Source of the DNA: Phoronis australis
Lineage: Eukaryota; Phoronida; Phoronidae
Assembly (NCBI GenBank): GCA_002633005.1
Contig: NMRA01000098.1
Span: 922,128-977,677, forward strand
Direction of reading: 5' to 3'
DNA length: 55,550 bases
This document shows, one piece after another, positions 46,448 through 55,550 of the stretch. The first letter of the stretch is position 1. Each line of letters opens with the position of its first letter. Under the pieces are notes generated by a model that did not search any database, was not told the origin of the DNA, and worked only from the letters and a program-made list of their open reading frames with translations. A program made the position numbers and the translations under genes.

Positions 46448-46943
46448 CTGAAATAAAAAGAATGTACAAATCATGAAAATTTCTTGATAGCAGAAAGGAA
46501 CGTGCAGGCTAAACTGCACACTTAGCATAGCATTACATTTTTAACACCCGTCAGTTTAATGGACTATCTCGAACTTATACTACTTTATTGATCTCTAATT
46601 CCTCTAAATCTCCCACAATGCACCAGTGCAATCAATAATTTAGCACACACATCAATATGACGTGGAGAGTCTATTGATTGAAGAGACTAAATGTCTCCAT
46701 AAAATGTTGACTGTCCAAAAGCAAATTGATCACAGAACAAAACAACAGCTTGGATTAGACACAAATAAATTTTACCTGGCGAAATAAATTTCTCCAAGTA
46801 TTTTGCTCTGACACAGGTCGCATTTTTGTCCGATTCGCACAAAATTTACACACAACCTCTAGCTTCGATACAGCTGGAAGCCTATTGTTTTTCGTCATGT
46901 TTTTGAATTCATGTTCATAGAGGCCGCAATTTTTTACATACAT
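46328..46943 (-). CDS. Small two-exon gene, 95 aa, unknown family
   Basis: Exon 1 46943-46776 (56 codons), exon 2 46447-46328 (39 codons and TGA), phase 0 intron of 328 bases. Exon 1 reads MYVKNCGLYEHEFKNMTKNN, RLPAVSKLEVVCKFCANRTK, MRPVSEQNTWRNLFRQ and ends CAG|GTAAAA. Exon 2 follows TTTTATTTCAG and reads QNSIGFTPSATTDLNDVILC then TPIELGPFPMQSPLIPIPN. No signal peptide or membrane segment; one CXXC pair (CKFC). Size, basic N-terminus and Pro-rich tail are like many small ciliary or sperm proteins, but I do not recognise it. The start is the first ATG of the open frame. Splice sites on both sides argue for a real gene. Confidence 0.5.
46776..46943 (-). CDS. Unknown 95-aa gene, exon 1
   Basis: Open from ATG (context CCGCCCATGTATG) to the donor CGCCAG|GTAAAA. 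The CKFCANRTKMRP segment is the most protein-like part. Confidence 0.5.
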
Positions 46944-49900
46944 GGGCGGAAAATTGGTATGATTATTGTACCAGACATACTATAAACGTGAGGTCAATCA
47001 TTCATTTCCAGTTAAAGATGGCAGAAATATCAGCCATTGCTTCTGACTATCAATCGTCCTGTATGGTAAAATTTCAACAATTTAGGATGTAATATGGCTG
47101 ACAAGAGAAATTTTATTTTCTCATGCTTTTTCGTGAAAGACATGAAGCACCAAAGTTAATGCTTGTCCATGTTTTAGGCCTTCACCATATTTACCACCTC
47201 ACTATGTTTTGTGGAATTGAGGACTTTCACAACAATGCTAGAAGCCATCATTGAAAATGAAAAAGGGCAATTTTAGCAATTCGTACGAAATAGGTGAGAT
47301 TTTACTTTTATATACAAATACTTTTGCAGACGGAACCAAGCATGTAAATTTTCAACAAGAAATCAGCCTCTTGGATTGTTGGCCTGGCAGTACAGTACTG
47401 TACATTAAAGAGGACACAATGTCGAGCAACTTCACAATTGGATGTGGAATTCTAGAGCAACCAGTCTGGATGGCTAGATACAGAACAGTTTGAATGGAGA
47501 ATGACACTTATTAATTAGTTTGGCACTGATGACAGGACGCTTTTTGTGTCATCAGGAAAATCAGTGTTAATTTTTGGTGTTTCAGTTTTAACTGCTGTTT
47601 AACCCAATGAGGAGAATACAGTGTAACGCATTATATTACGGTCTGTAGTAAATGGTACCGTCTCACAGAAAAATTATGAGCACACAACTTTAAAAGTTCT
47701 TGAAAATGAAAAAGGGACACTTTGACAACTACCTTCGTCTGAAAATTCGTAAGAATTTTTGTATACAGTTATTCCATACCGATAGTCAGACTGTAATACA
47801 ACACACGTTACATCGTTTTAATGGACACTAAACATGGTTTTGGCCAATAAACAGACATTAAAAACCACTTCCCCATCCAATTCTCTGATACAAAATAGTG
47901 CTCTGTAATCCCCGACAACCTTCAAAAGTTTGGAAGAAAATTTGAAAACTCCTTTAAAAGTCTGGTAATAAATGGCCAAGCGTGGCCTACGCATTTAGTG
48001 AATTACGTGGCAGCAGTGGTGAAAGACCAACCACCAAAAAACCATAATATCCAATCTTTGCCATAAGGAGTATTAATTTTAGTGGATTCCTCTTTCATAG
48101 TTCAAGAACGACGCTACTGATGCATTAGCAAGTGACAGAATGAGGATTGGTTGAAATCATCACAACATGGTTCAGCATCCTTTTTAAGTAAAATAAATAA
48201 TAATCCATTACAATAAGTATTGCATTTTACTTCATATGCCACATTTTTGAATAGGGAGAATGATGCAACATTGAATGTTATAGGAACAGGGTCACCACAG
48301 GAGCCCATCTGTTAAACATCTAGTCGAATCCCAGTTTCTAAGAAAATGAATTTCAATATTAAAGTATACGACACAAGCATGCCTGTGTGTGCTTAAGCCT
48401 TCATCGATACAAAAAATTCAGCCTAACATCAAAAAGATTAATGATTCCTTCTTTGTTATGTTTATAGTGAATATCACTCCCATGGCCTTTAAATTTAAAC
48501 TTGGTTTGATATTAGACCCATCCTTTAAGCAAGGTGCACAATTTCTGGATAAGTTGACATTAGACCAAAATAAAGAAACTAATTAAACTTCCGACTCTGC
48601 TTCACAAGAGCAACATAATTACAGTACAAGACAAAAGTAATAATTGCCAAAATTGGTGTTTTTATTTTATAATTCTTCAAACATTGTTTTAAATGTCTAC
48701 AATTTCTCAGAAATATTGTCTGAAGGTAGGTATGACATAGACCTTTAATATGGCGGAGCATTTAATTTGTGTTACTTATATAATCAAAAAATGAAACCAT
48801 GAAATTTCACTTGTCAGCCACGCTGTCCTAAATCAGTGAGAACTTACCGTGCTCCAGTCAGAGCAATAAGTCAAGATCTCCTGCAACAGTTATTACTAAA
48901 ACCACGTATTTTTCTTAATTGGATATAGGCAGGACTCACATTTATCAAAAACTTCACTAATTATCTAATTGTGATAAACATCTGAAGTTCCTGCTAATGT
49001 TCTATTGATGGGACGATTACAACAAAAATTTATAAAAAATCAAACTTTTTAGAAATGAGGTTCAAAATATTGTAGAATTCAACAACAGAAGAAGAATCTG
49101 TTTCATGTAACAGAGATTAGTGTATGTGACATTTCAAAAGTTTTAGCAATGGGCTTTGTAATCACATGTACTTAACAATGACAGGCAGCGCCATCTATAG
49201 AAAATAAAAACATCTTGCGCAGTACTTACAAGCAGTACTTACAAGCAGTACTTACAACCCGTTTCCATGCAATTTGATTTTCTGACGGTCATAAAAATGG
49301 AATCGTGAAATTTCAGCATTAAAACACTTGTTACCTGTGGTTGTAATCAGATTGAAGCTCATGGGTGTTGTTTTTGGCTTACTAAACCACTTCATAGATA
49401 TTTTATCGTACTTTAAAGTTGGCCATATTTGATCCGCCAAAGCAGCGCCCAATGTAAATTTAAACAGTTTATAAGAGCATTATTGGCAAGAAAAGTGATT
49501 TTTGAAATCAGCCGAAATCACAACAGCGACTGCAGTCCAACGCTCTGCTGGTGGAGCAGAACCCCATTTGATAAATGGCAGAATATTTTAAAAGAGCTTA
49601 ATTGGTGAAGTCACTGGCCTTGATTATAGCAAATGTCTGGCATGCGACACCAACATTTGGCAATTTGCAATAAAAATTACAATGAATTTGGAAATCTATC
49701 CCATTCAATAATAATCTCCAAATTGCATTTTTTGGCCATAAAACCGATAATATCCCTTTCAGTAAGACTAATGCAACATCGTTCTGTTGGCGCAACTCAA
49801 TTTCATATAAAAAATTCCAACAAAACATCATAATTCTAGCGGATCTGCTGTGAGAGGACTTCAAGTCATGTGTGGTTCCAGCCTATGATTGACGTCTGTC

Positions 49901-52412
49901 CACCAGCAGAACAGTCAGACTTTGAGACGCGAGTATGCTTTAGATCAGGAAAGAAGCAAGTGATAGTCAACAGATAACCGCCTGCTGCAGATGTGGGGGC
50001 AATCTTTCTAGTGGCTGAGTGATATACAAACAGTTCTGTATCCTCTCACTGCATGGTTGAATGTGATAATTCAGCCATGACAATGATTATCACACCTTCA
50101 TCACATACCACCAGCAACGTGTTCACAGAGCACGAGAATAAGAAATAACATTTAGCGCCATAATTATTCTAACAAGGGCTATGCAAAGTTTTGAAATGCA
50201 CCCAAGCAACTGCAAATGATTATTGCTTCCAGGGTTTTGTAAAGTAAAAAGGAAACCGGGGGGTGGGGGGGACATCATAAGTTAAATCAGTCTGAAACAA
50301 GGTAAGTGCAATTGTCTCCATAGTTTATGTCAAATTTTGTGAATTAGATGTTTGCTTGGTAAACAGTATACGATTGGCTGACACTTTTTGATGGATTTCA
50401 ATTGTGTGCATTCGTTGCAACTCATATGAGTATTTTTCGCAACATGATGTCATGCTCAGTCCGTATCAGTTTTAGACTACCATATTCGGTGACCCTGCAG
50501 CTATGGTGACGACCTATTTACTATTTCCTGTAATCGTTGCACTCATTTCACTTCGTGGATGCAACCTGACTCATATGTCGACACTTGATGTCTGATTGTT
50601 TGTATCCTGACGTCTAATGAATAGACGAAACTTCGAATTAATATGAACTTTTTCATCGGGATTATCCGTTTTTTGATTCATAGCAAAGAATACGTTGAAA
50701 GTATACTTCCTGGTATTGAAGTATTACTGCATTATATCTTCCAACAATTTGGTGTTTGTTATAACTAAATCTAACTTTGTTAAATGCAATATATATCACA
50801 GTCTCTTTTATACATGTACTAGTAAGCTAGTTTGATCAAATAATTTTTTTATGAAGTCAAAAGAAACTTTCATTTTTCTATCACACAATAGATAACATTT
50901 CTTGATCATTAACGTATTGTCTTGAGGTCTTTCTCAGTTCTTTTTGAGTTTTCAGCAAGTTCAAGAAAGACTGAAAAAACATCCATTATATCTATTTACT
51001 TTACAAAAACTTAATTTGAGTATAAGCGACCTTTACTTTTAGAGATGAATTTCATGAAAAGTATTATTACTTATTAAGATTAAATGAAACTTTAGTTGAT
51101 CGTAACACTGTTACCTGGAGGTTGCAATTCATTTACATTGCCTAGACCACGAGGACACCTAGCAGTGAAATCTGTTGTAACTTACAGGTGACACTTTTTA
51201 AACCCCTGTGCGCTAATATGCGCTGGTGGGGCTAAAACATGGTTGAAAGCCCTTAACGGTAGAAAGGCCATTCATTTTCATGTACAGTAAATTTTCCTAA
51301 AATTCAAACAAAAATAATAGCCAAAAATTTCATTTTTCATTTTTTCCAATGCTTTTTATACTGTCAGGATGTTCAAACTTTTATCGTGACTGTTCGTTGA
51401 TGACAGCCGTACGTATCAAGTTTATGAATAATCCTGTAGAATTGTCACATTTTTACTCATGTAGAAAATTTTGACAAAATAAAGTTTTACCATTCGCCAT
51501 GAAGAAACTTAACTGAACATACCCCGAGTAAACCCCAAAACAGGCATTTTTGGTCACTATAAAGGATAATTAATCATCTTGTGTTGCCATCTCGTGAAAT
51601 TTATATCAACATGTACCACTAACAACCAGATGGCGCGCATGTGCAATCTGGGCATCAACAGCATGCAGCATGCTTGTTGCAGTAAAAATTCTCGACTTAG
51701 AAACAGTGAAAAATTAATTATTTTGCTCAAGATATGAGCTGTATCAAATTTCAGAAATAGACAATATTGGCCGTCCCAAATTCAAGAATAAAGGTCAACC
51801 GCCAGCGATCACTCACCTTGTGCATGTGAGTAAAATGTTGTTTTTTTAAATGCGGGTAGTAATAAGATAGAGTAGCAGACGGCACTGATGATACGGAAGT
51901 TTCCATTTTTGAAAATTTGACAATTTCAAGCAGAACTATACATTGCATAATACTTAAAATTCTTAAATTTCGTTAAATTAAATTACTACTTGCCAGGAAA
52001 TCACGACTTTTACACGGTTTCAGAAATGTTCAGTTCTGAGGTGTCGATCATGGGTACACACTTTCAAGAGCCAGATGCAGTGTCTTCTAGCTAATATTGG
52101 TACTGTCACCACGTGGCACATAACATTTCAGTATTGCTAGTGTGGATAATATGGCAGAGTTCAGCTTTCAGACTCATTGAAGATTTCTGCAGATATATTA
52201 AATTAGTATTCATACATTAGTTTCAGCACTAACCTCACTCTTTATTTTCAGTCTGCAGTCAGTTTAGGATTACTTTCCAGTTATCAACATGTTTTTTGTT
52301 TTGTAGATCGCCATCATTCTTTGTCACTTGATCCGACTGCACAGAATAAAGGCTGAGTGTAGTACAAGAAATGAGAACTGTTTACCTATGATGACAACCT
52401 ATCACTGACGTC
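46944..52412. other. Intergenic, no gene recognised
   Basis: AT-rich. 47215-47300 resembles 37850-37960 (ACAATGCTAGAA..CAGTTGAAAAATG / ACAATGCTAGAAGCCATCAT). 48637-48850 is a member of the 39205 family. Three tandem AGTACTTACAAGC units lie at about 49223-49257. A G-run (GGGGGGTGGGGGGG) lies at 50259. Confidence 0.4.
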
Positions 52413-52571
52413 ATGCCGATGGTCAAATGCCCGATAGATAGTTGCCCATATATAACTCCAGATGTAGACGCAGTCATAGTAGCAGCCCTACTCAATACAC
52501 ATGCCACAAGTCATGCTACAGCGCTCAACCACACTGACACAGCCATCTCCCAACCGGAGAAGGTAAAATGA
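52413..52571 (+). pseudogene. Retrotransposon gag-type zinc-finger fragment
   Basis: 52 codons: MPMVKCPIDSCPYITPDVDA, VIVAALLNTHATSHATALNH, TDTAISQPEK then VK-stop. The C-X4-C...H-X3-H layout with DVDA..VAALL.THATSH matches the N-terminal finger of gag proteins that recur in invertebrate LTR retrotransposons. The usual continuation (basic KRP stretch, capsid) is missing, so it is a fragment or a lone captured exon: the AAG|GTAAAA after EK is a fair donor. Confidence 0.5.
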
Positions 52572-53648
52572 CCTAATATTGCCATATTGCTACTTTTAGA
52601 CTTCTGTCTTTTGATCGAGTTTCTCCAAGGTGTCACCATTCGAAAGCCCAGGAATACACGATTTTGAGAAAGACTTGTAGAAACACCCAAGAATTTATAT
52701 GAGGATGTACAAAATAATGTAAAAATGTGTCAAAATGTCAGTTTGCCAGTTCCATATCACTAATCAAAGCTACGGCCTTAGTGAGCTACTGCCGATATTT
52801 GACAAGTCCAAAGTATACTATTTTGGTAGAAAATTTCTTCTTCTTTCTGAAAATGTGCATACAGCATTAACTTTTATTAAAACATCAACTACGGCACATT
52901 GACGCCACTTCCGTACCGTACAGCTGAAGAAACTTGAATGTTACAGCTATGGGTAGCAAACATGTCAGCTTATCAGATCAATCAGACACTAAATTTAAAC
53001 ACCTTTTTAAGATTCATTTTCAGATTTGGAGAAAACAATCCTTATTCTGTCACCTGCTAATGCATAATTGGCGTCAATATTATAAATAAAAACAGGAATC
53101 AACTAAAAATTCATACCCCATATCTCACAAATTGGACATTATGTTCCCAGTGGTGGGTGGTCTTTCATTTACCACAGTTGCCCTGTCATTCGTTGAAAGC
53201 GTAGGTTAGGTATGTCTGTTTAGCAGACATTGATAGGAGTTTTCAAATTTCCCTCCAAACTTTTCAGGCTTGTTAAGGGTTATAGCTAGAGTATTATTTT
53301 GTTTCAAAAAACTGGACAGGAAGGTCGTTTCAGTATCTGTTAATAGACCAAAGTCTGGTTTGATATCCTTTTGCCTTTTGAGCTAATAGACAAACGGAAA
53401 ATGAAGTGGTGGATTGTCAATTCATTCAGATGTTTTCAATGGGGAGAAAGATTTTAGGTTGAATTTTTACAACCGTTTCCAATATGGGGAGACTTTTAGG
53501 TCTCAATTACACCCTCTCTAGGTGAAATCAAAATGAGGTAATGCTACAAAAACAATACAATGCATTGCAACGTGATCGACATTCTCAAATTTTGCTTCAA
53601 GTAAAGTTTGATAAAACATTCAATATTTACCCTTTTAAGTAGTAACTA

Positions 53649-53735
53649 GGCACTGGTCGGATATAGCAGTCCCTGATTCTGAGAACCAGTTTCATGTTAT
53701 GAATAACGGGACCATTAATCAGTGGACCAGTGTCA
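53649..53735. repeat. Solo arm of the TGAGAACCAGTTT repeat family
   Basis: CACTGGTCGGATATAGCAGT then CCCTGATTCTGAGAACCAGT and TTCATGTTATGAATAACGGG, the same arm as at 54486-54545 (inverted). Confidence 0.65.
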
Positions 53736-53849
53736 AGTAGTTGTAACTGTACAGCTTAATATACTCATGAACTTATTAAAATTATATAAGTTGTTGCCAA
53801 GACAAGACCATTGAAATAGTAATAGTAATTCAAGTAGTAATAGCCGAGA

Positions 53850-53930
53850 TTACCCGACCCAGGAATCGAACCAGCGACCCCTACAAAACTGGCGAGCGTG
53901 CTAACCCTTTAGCTAATAGGCAATTGCCCG
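53850..53930 (-). mobile_element. tRNA-derived SINE head or tRNA pseudogene
   Basis: Minus strand: A box TAGCTAAAGGG (53915-53905) and perfect B box GGTTCGATTCC (53872-53862), correct spacing, followed by an AT-rich tail. The acceptor stem does not pair well, so it is not a working tRNA. Confidence 0.65.
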
Positions 53931-54117
53931 TTAGCAAGTAGCTAACAGGGTCTCATATTCACCGGAAGCACATCTGCAACATTAACCTCAATTCTTTCAC
54001 AACTGTCAGACATCTGTTTATCATGAACTAAAGTCACGGCCACAGGTCAGATCATAGATACTCATTAAGATCTATAGTCTATTAGTCTATGCCCGATCAG
54101 AGTCTATGGCATGCTTT

Positions 54118-54548
54118 TGGATATAGCCAGGGGTCCCTTAATTATTTTGAGAACTAGACAATCACTGAATAACGCTGCAAGCAAAATGAAACAGCATGAG
54201 CGTGAAGCCAGAGGAATTATTGAGTTCAGTTACTAGGACCGGTAGCGGAATCGGGGGGCTCACTAGATCGCGGCGGAATCGTCTTCCTGTTTTTTTTTTA
54301 GTACCTGTTTTTTTTAGTACACCGATAGCAGATTTTCCGAACAGAAGGTTCACATTCCCAGCCCCAGAAACTTTCAGGCTGCCTGGCGCCTGTGCACATA
54401 CAATCGCGCTTTGCCCAATTCCCCGAGACAACATGTTGTCCCCCCGCCCAAGTTATGGTATCCTAGATCCGCCACTGAAACGGGCGCGTTATTCAGTGGA
54501 TGAAACTGGTCCTCAAAATCAGGGACAGTTATACCCGACCAGTGCCCT
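54118..54548. mobile_element. Element with about 55-bp inverted ends and an internal hAT-like terminus
   Basis: Left arm 54121-54175 (GGGTCCCTTAATTATTTTGA..ACTGAATAACGC) and right arm 54486-54545, inverted (TGTCCCTGATTTTGAGGACC..ACTGAATAACGC). Just inside the right arm, on the minus strand, is CAGTGGCGGATCTAGGAT (54477-54460), a sequence typical of hAT-like termini. The open frames across it follow this repeat and are not a gene. Confidence 0.6.
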
Positions 54549-55424
54549 TAACCAAAACCCAAGGTAGGCTAAATCTCACCGACACTTCTTCACATTGGCT
54601 TAGCATTTAACTGCTCAACGTAATCGCAGGATAACTTTAACAGCGGAAGTTGGCTCTAGAAGTCTAGAAGGTCGCTAACAACATTAAACAAGTAGGCGAA
54701 CAACTTCTGTATCGATTTTGAGTTATCAGAATATTTAGTGGCAGTGTCTTTAGCGAACAGGATTTTAAACAGTAATTTCTAACAAAAGCTTTTGTTAAAA
54801 TATCAATTTTTATTTTTTATACAGTCTATTCCGCTCTCTAACGTTGAAGTTAAGAAAAGTAGTCAAGTGCTCTCGAACAACAAGTGTCAGAAGGTAAGAT
54901 TTGTTTATGTTGATTTACCAGTTTTACATCATTTCCACTATTTCCTGAATTTTATTTGTAATAATACTTGCCTTAAGACTTCCTTCAATGTTTTTTATCT
55001 CTATTTAAAGCAGATGGACTTGGTAGTCTTGTGACAATTCTTGTGAAACGCCAAGTCAAAATCACCAATCAAAAACTTACTGAGCGGCTAGTAAGACTAA
55101 TATTAAAGAGTGAGAAAAGAAACTGCCAGGCAACAACCGTATCAAACGAGTCACTATAGCTGATGCTAGAGTACTGTAGTTTGAAAATGAGTCCCAGGCA
55201 CTCAGTGAACTTCGTTCTTTTCCGTTATTGAGTCCCAATTGTAGTCCCCAGTCTTGAACGTGAAATCTTTGCTTCTGGCTCTGTCTTCCAAAGCATCTTA
55301 ACGGTTCTTAACCATGCAGTCAGTCTAAAAGCAACTGGCCGTAGACAAGTGGCGATGAATGACCAATAATAGCCGGATAGGTGGGTTCCTGATTAAAAAC
55401 GTATTTGAGAACCTGTTACTACAG
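54549..55424. other. Intergenic
   Basis: Open frame at 54792-55034 is AT-rich and carries no family signature. No supported gene. Confidence 0.4.
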
Positions 55425-55550
55425 TGGCGGATCTAGGATATCACAAGGGGGGGGCCCAACATTTTGTCCGGCTGTAAACATTTGCGCAAACTGAACCACG
55501 ATTGTAGATGCGCATAGCACCAAATGGGGGGAGGTCGGGAGGGGGGCAAA
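55425..55550 (+). mobile_element. hAT-like terminus, cut by window edge
   Basis: CAGTGGCGGATCTAGGATAT followed by G-runs (GGGGGGGGG at 55446 onward and more at the edge). Preceded by the same arm (TTCCTGATT...TTTGAGAACCTGTT) that precedes it at 54460, so both come from one family in opposite orientation. Confidence 0.5.

Noticed and set aside
53862-53915. A functional tRNA gene.
   Set aside because: A and B boxes are good but flanking stems do not pair; it fits a SINE head.
54196-54567. Plus-strand 123-codon open frame (and its opposite-strand partner 54162-54434).
   Set aside because: It crosses the ends of an inverted-repeat element; its last residues are simply the translated repeat terminus.

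Overview
The window looks like nuclear DNA from a marine-type invertebrate animal. It is AT-rich, its genes are split by introns of a few hundred bases to about 6 kb with GT-AG borders, tRNA-derived SINEs, MITEs and a Penelope-like retroelement are scattered through it, and three genes are recognisable animal orthologues (TAPT1, TEX36, complexin). The complexin helix and linker read like those of protostomes or non-vertebrate deuterostomes. I cannot name the phylum. Two single-base 'n' positions each sit between near-identical direct copies, as expected when two haplotypes of a highly heterozygous animal are joined end to end. All gene models below come from splice-site and reading-phase logic plus family recognition by eye; no database search was run.

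Layout. 1-7388 (minus strand): the first seven coding exons of TAPT1, running off the left edge; all exon phases agree. 7389-7639: a 251-bp gap between two divergent start codons, a probable bidirectional promoter with an RFX X-box-like motif. 7640-11116 (plus strand): TEX36, four coding exons, apparently complete at 232 aa, with AATAAA at 12510. About 12.5-19.3 kb: no recognised gene; it probably holds the end and long 3' UTR of the converging complexin gene, plus a 22-bp minisatellite and a SINE. 19295-28510 (minus strand): complexin, three coding exons giving 110 aa including the whole SNARE-binding helix; the C-terminal exon was not found with confidence. 28.9-30.1 kb: a 5'-truncated, frameshifted Penelope-like element lying just upstream of the complexin start. 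30-45 kb: mostly mobile-element debris, one possible Ig-like exon on the minus strand, a 620-bp inverted-repeat element and a false or recent duplication joined by an 'n'. 44251-44756: an intact PIF/Harbinger-type MITE. 45.27-46.03 kb: a second duplication around an 'n', covering the 5' end of an unrecognised plus-strand gene. 46328-46943 (minus strand): a small two-exon gene of unknown family (95 aa). 47-55.5 kb: intergenic, with repeat fragments, a gag-type zinc-finger fragment, a SINE and inverted-repeat elements with a hAT-like CAGTGGCGGATCTAGG motif.

The genes do not form a pathway. The only suggestive pairing is TAPT1 with TEX36: they are head to head, and TEX36 homologues are testis-linked while TAPT1 has been connected to cilia and the centrosome, so a shared RFX-type promoter is plausible. 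I found no clearly new biological system. The best leads are the duplicated splice acceptor in TAPT1, the shared promoter, the unresolved prenylation-type tail of complexin, the unknown 95-aa gene and the structure of the mobile elements.
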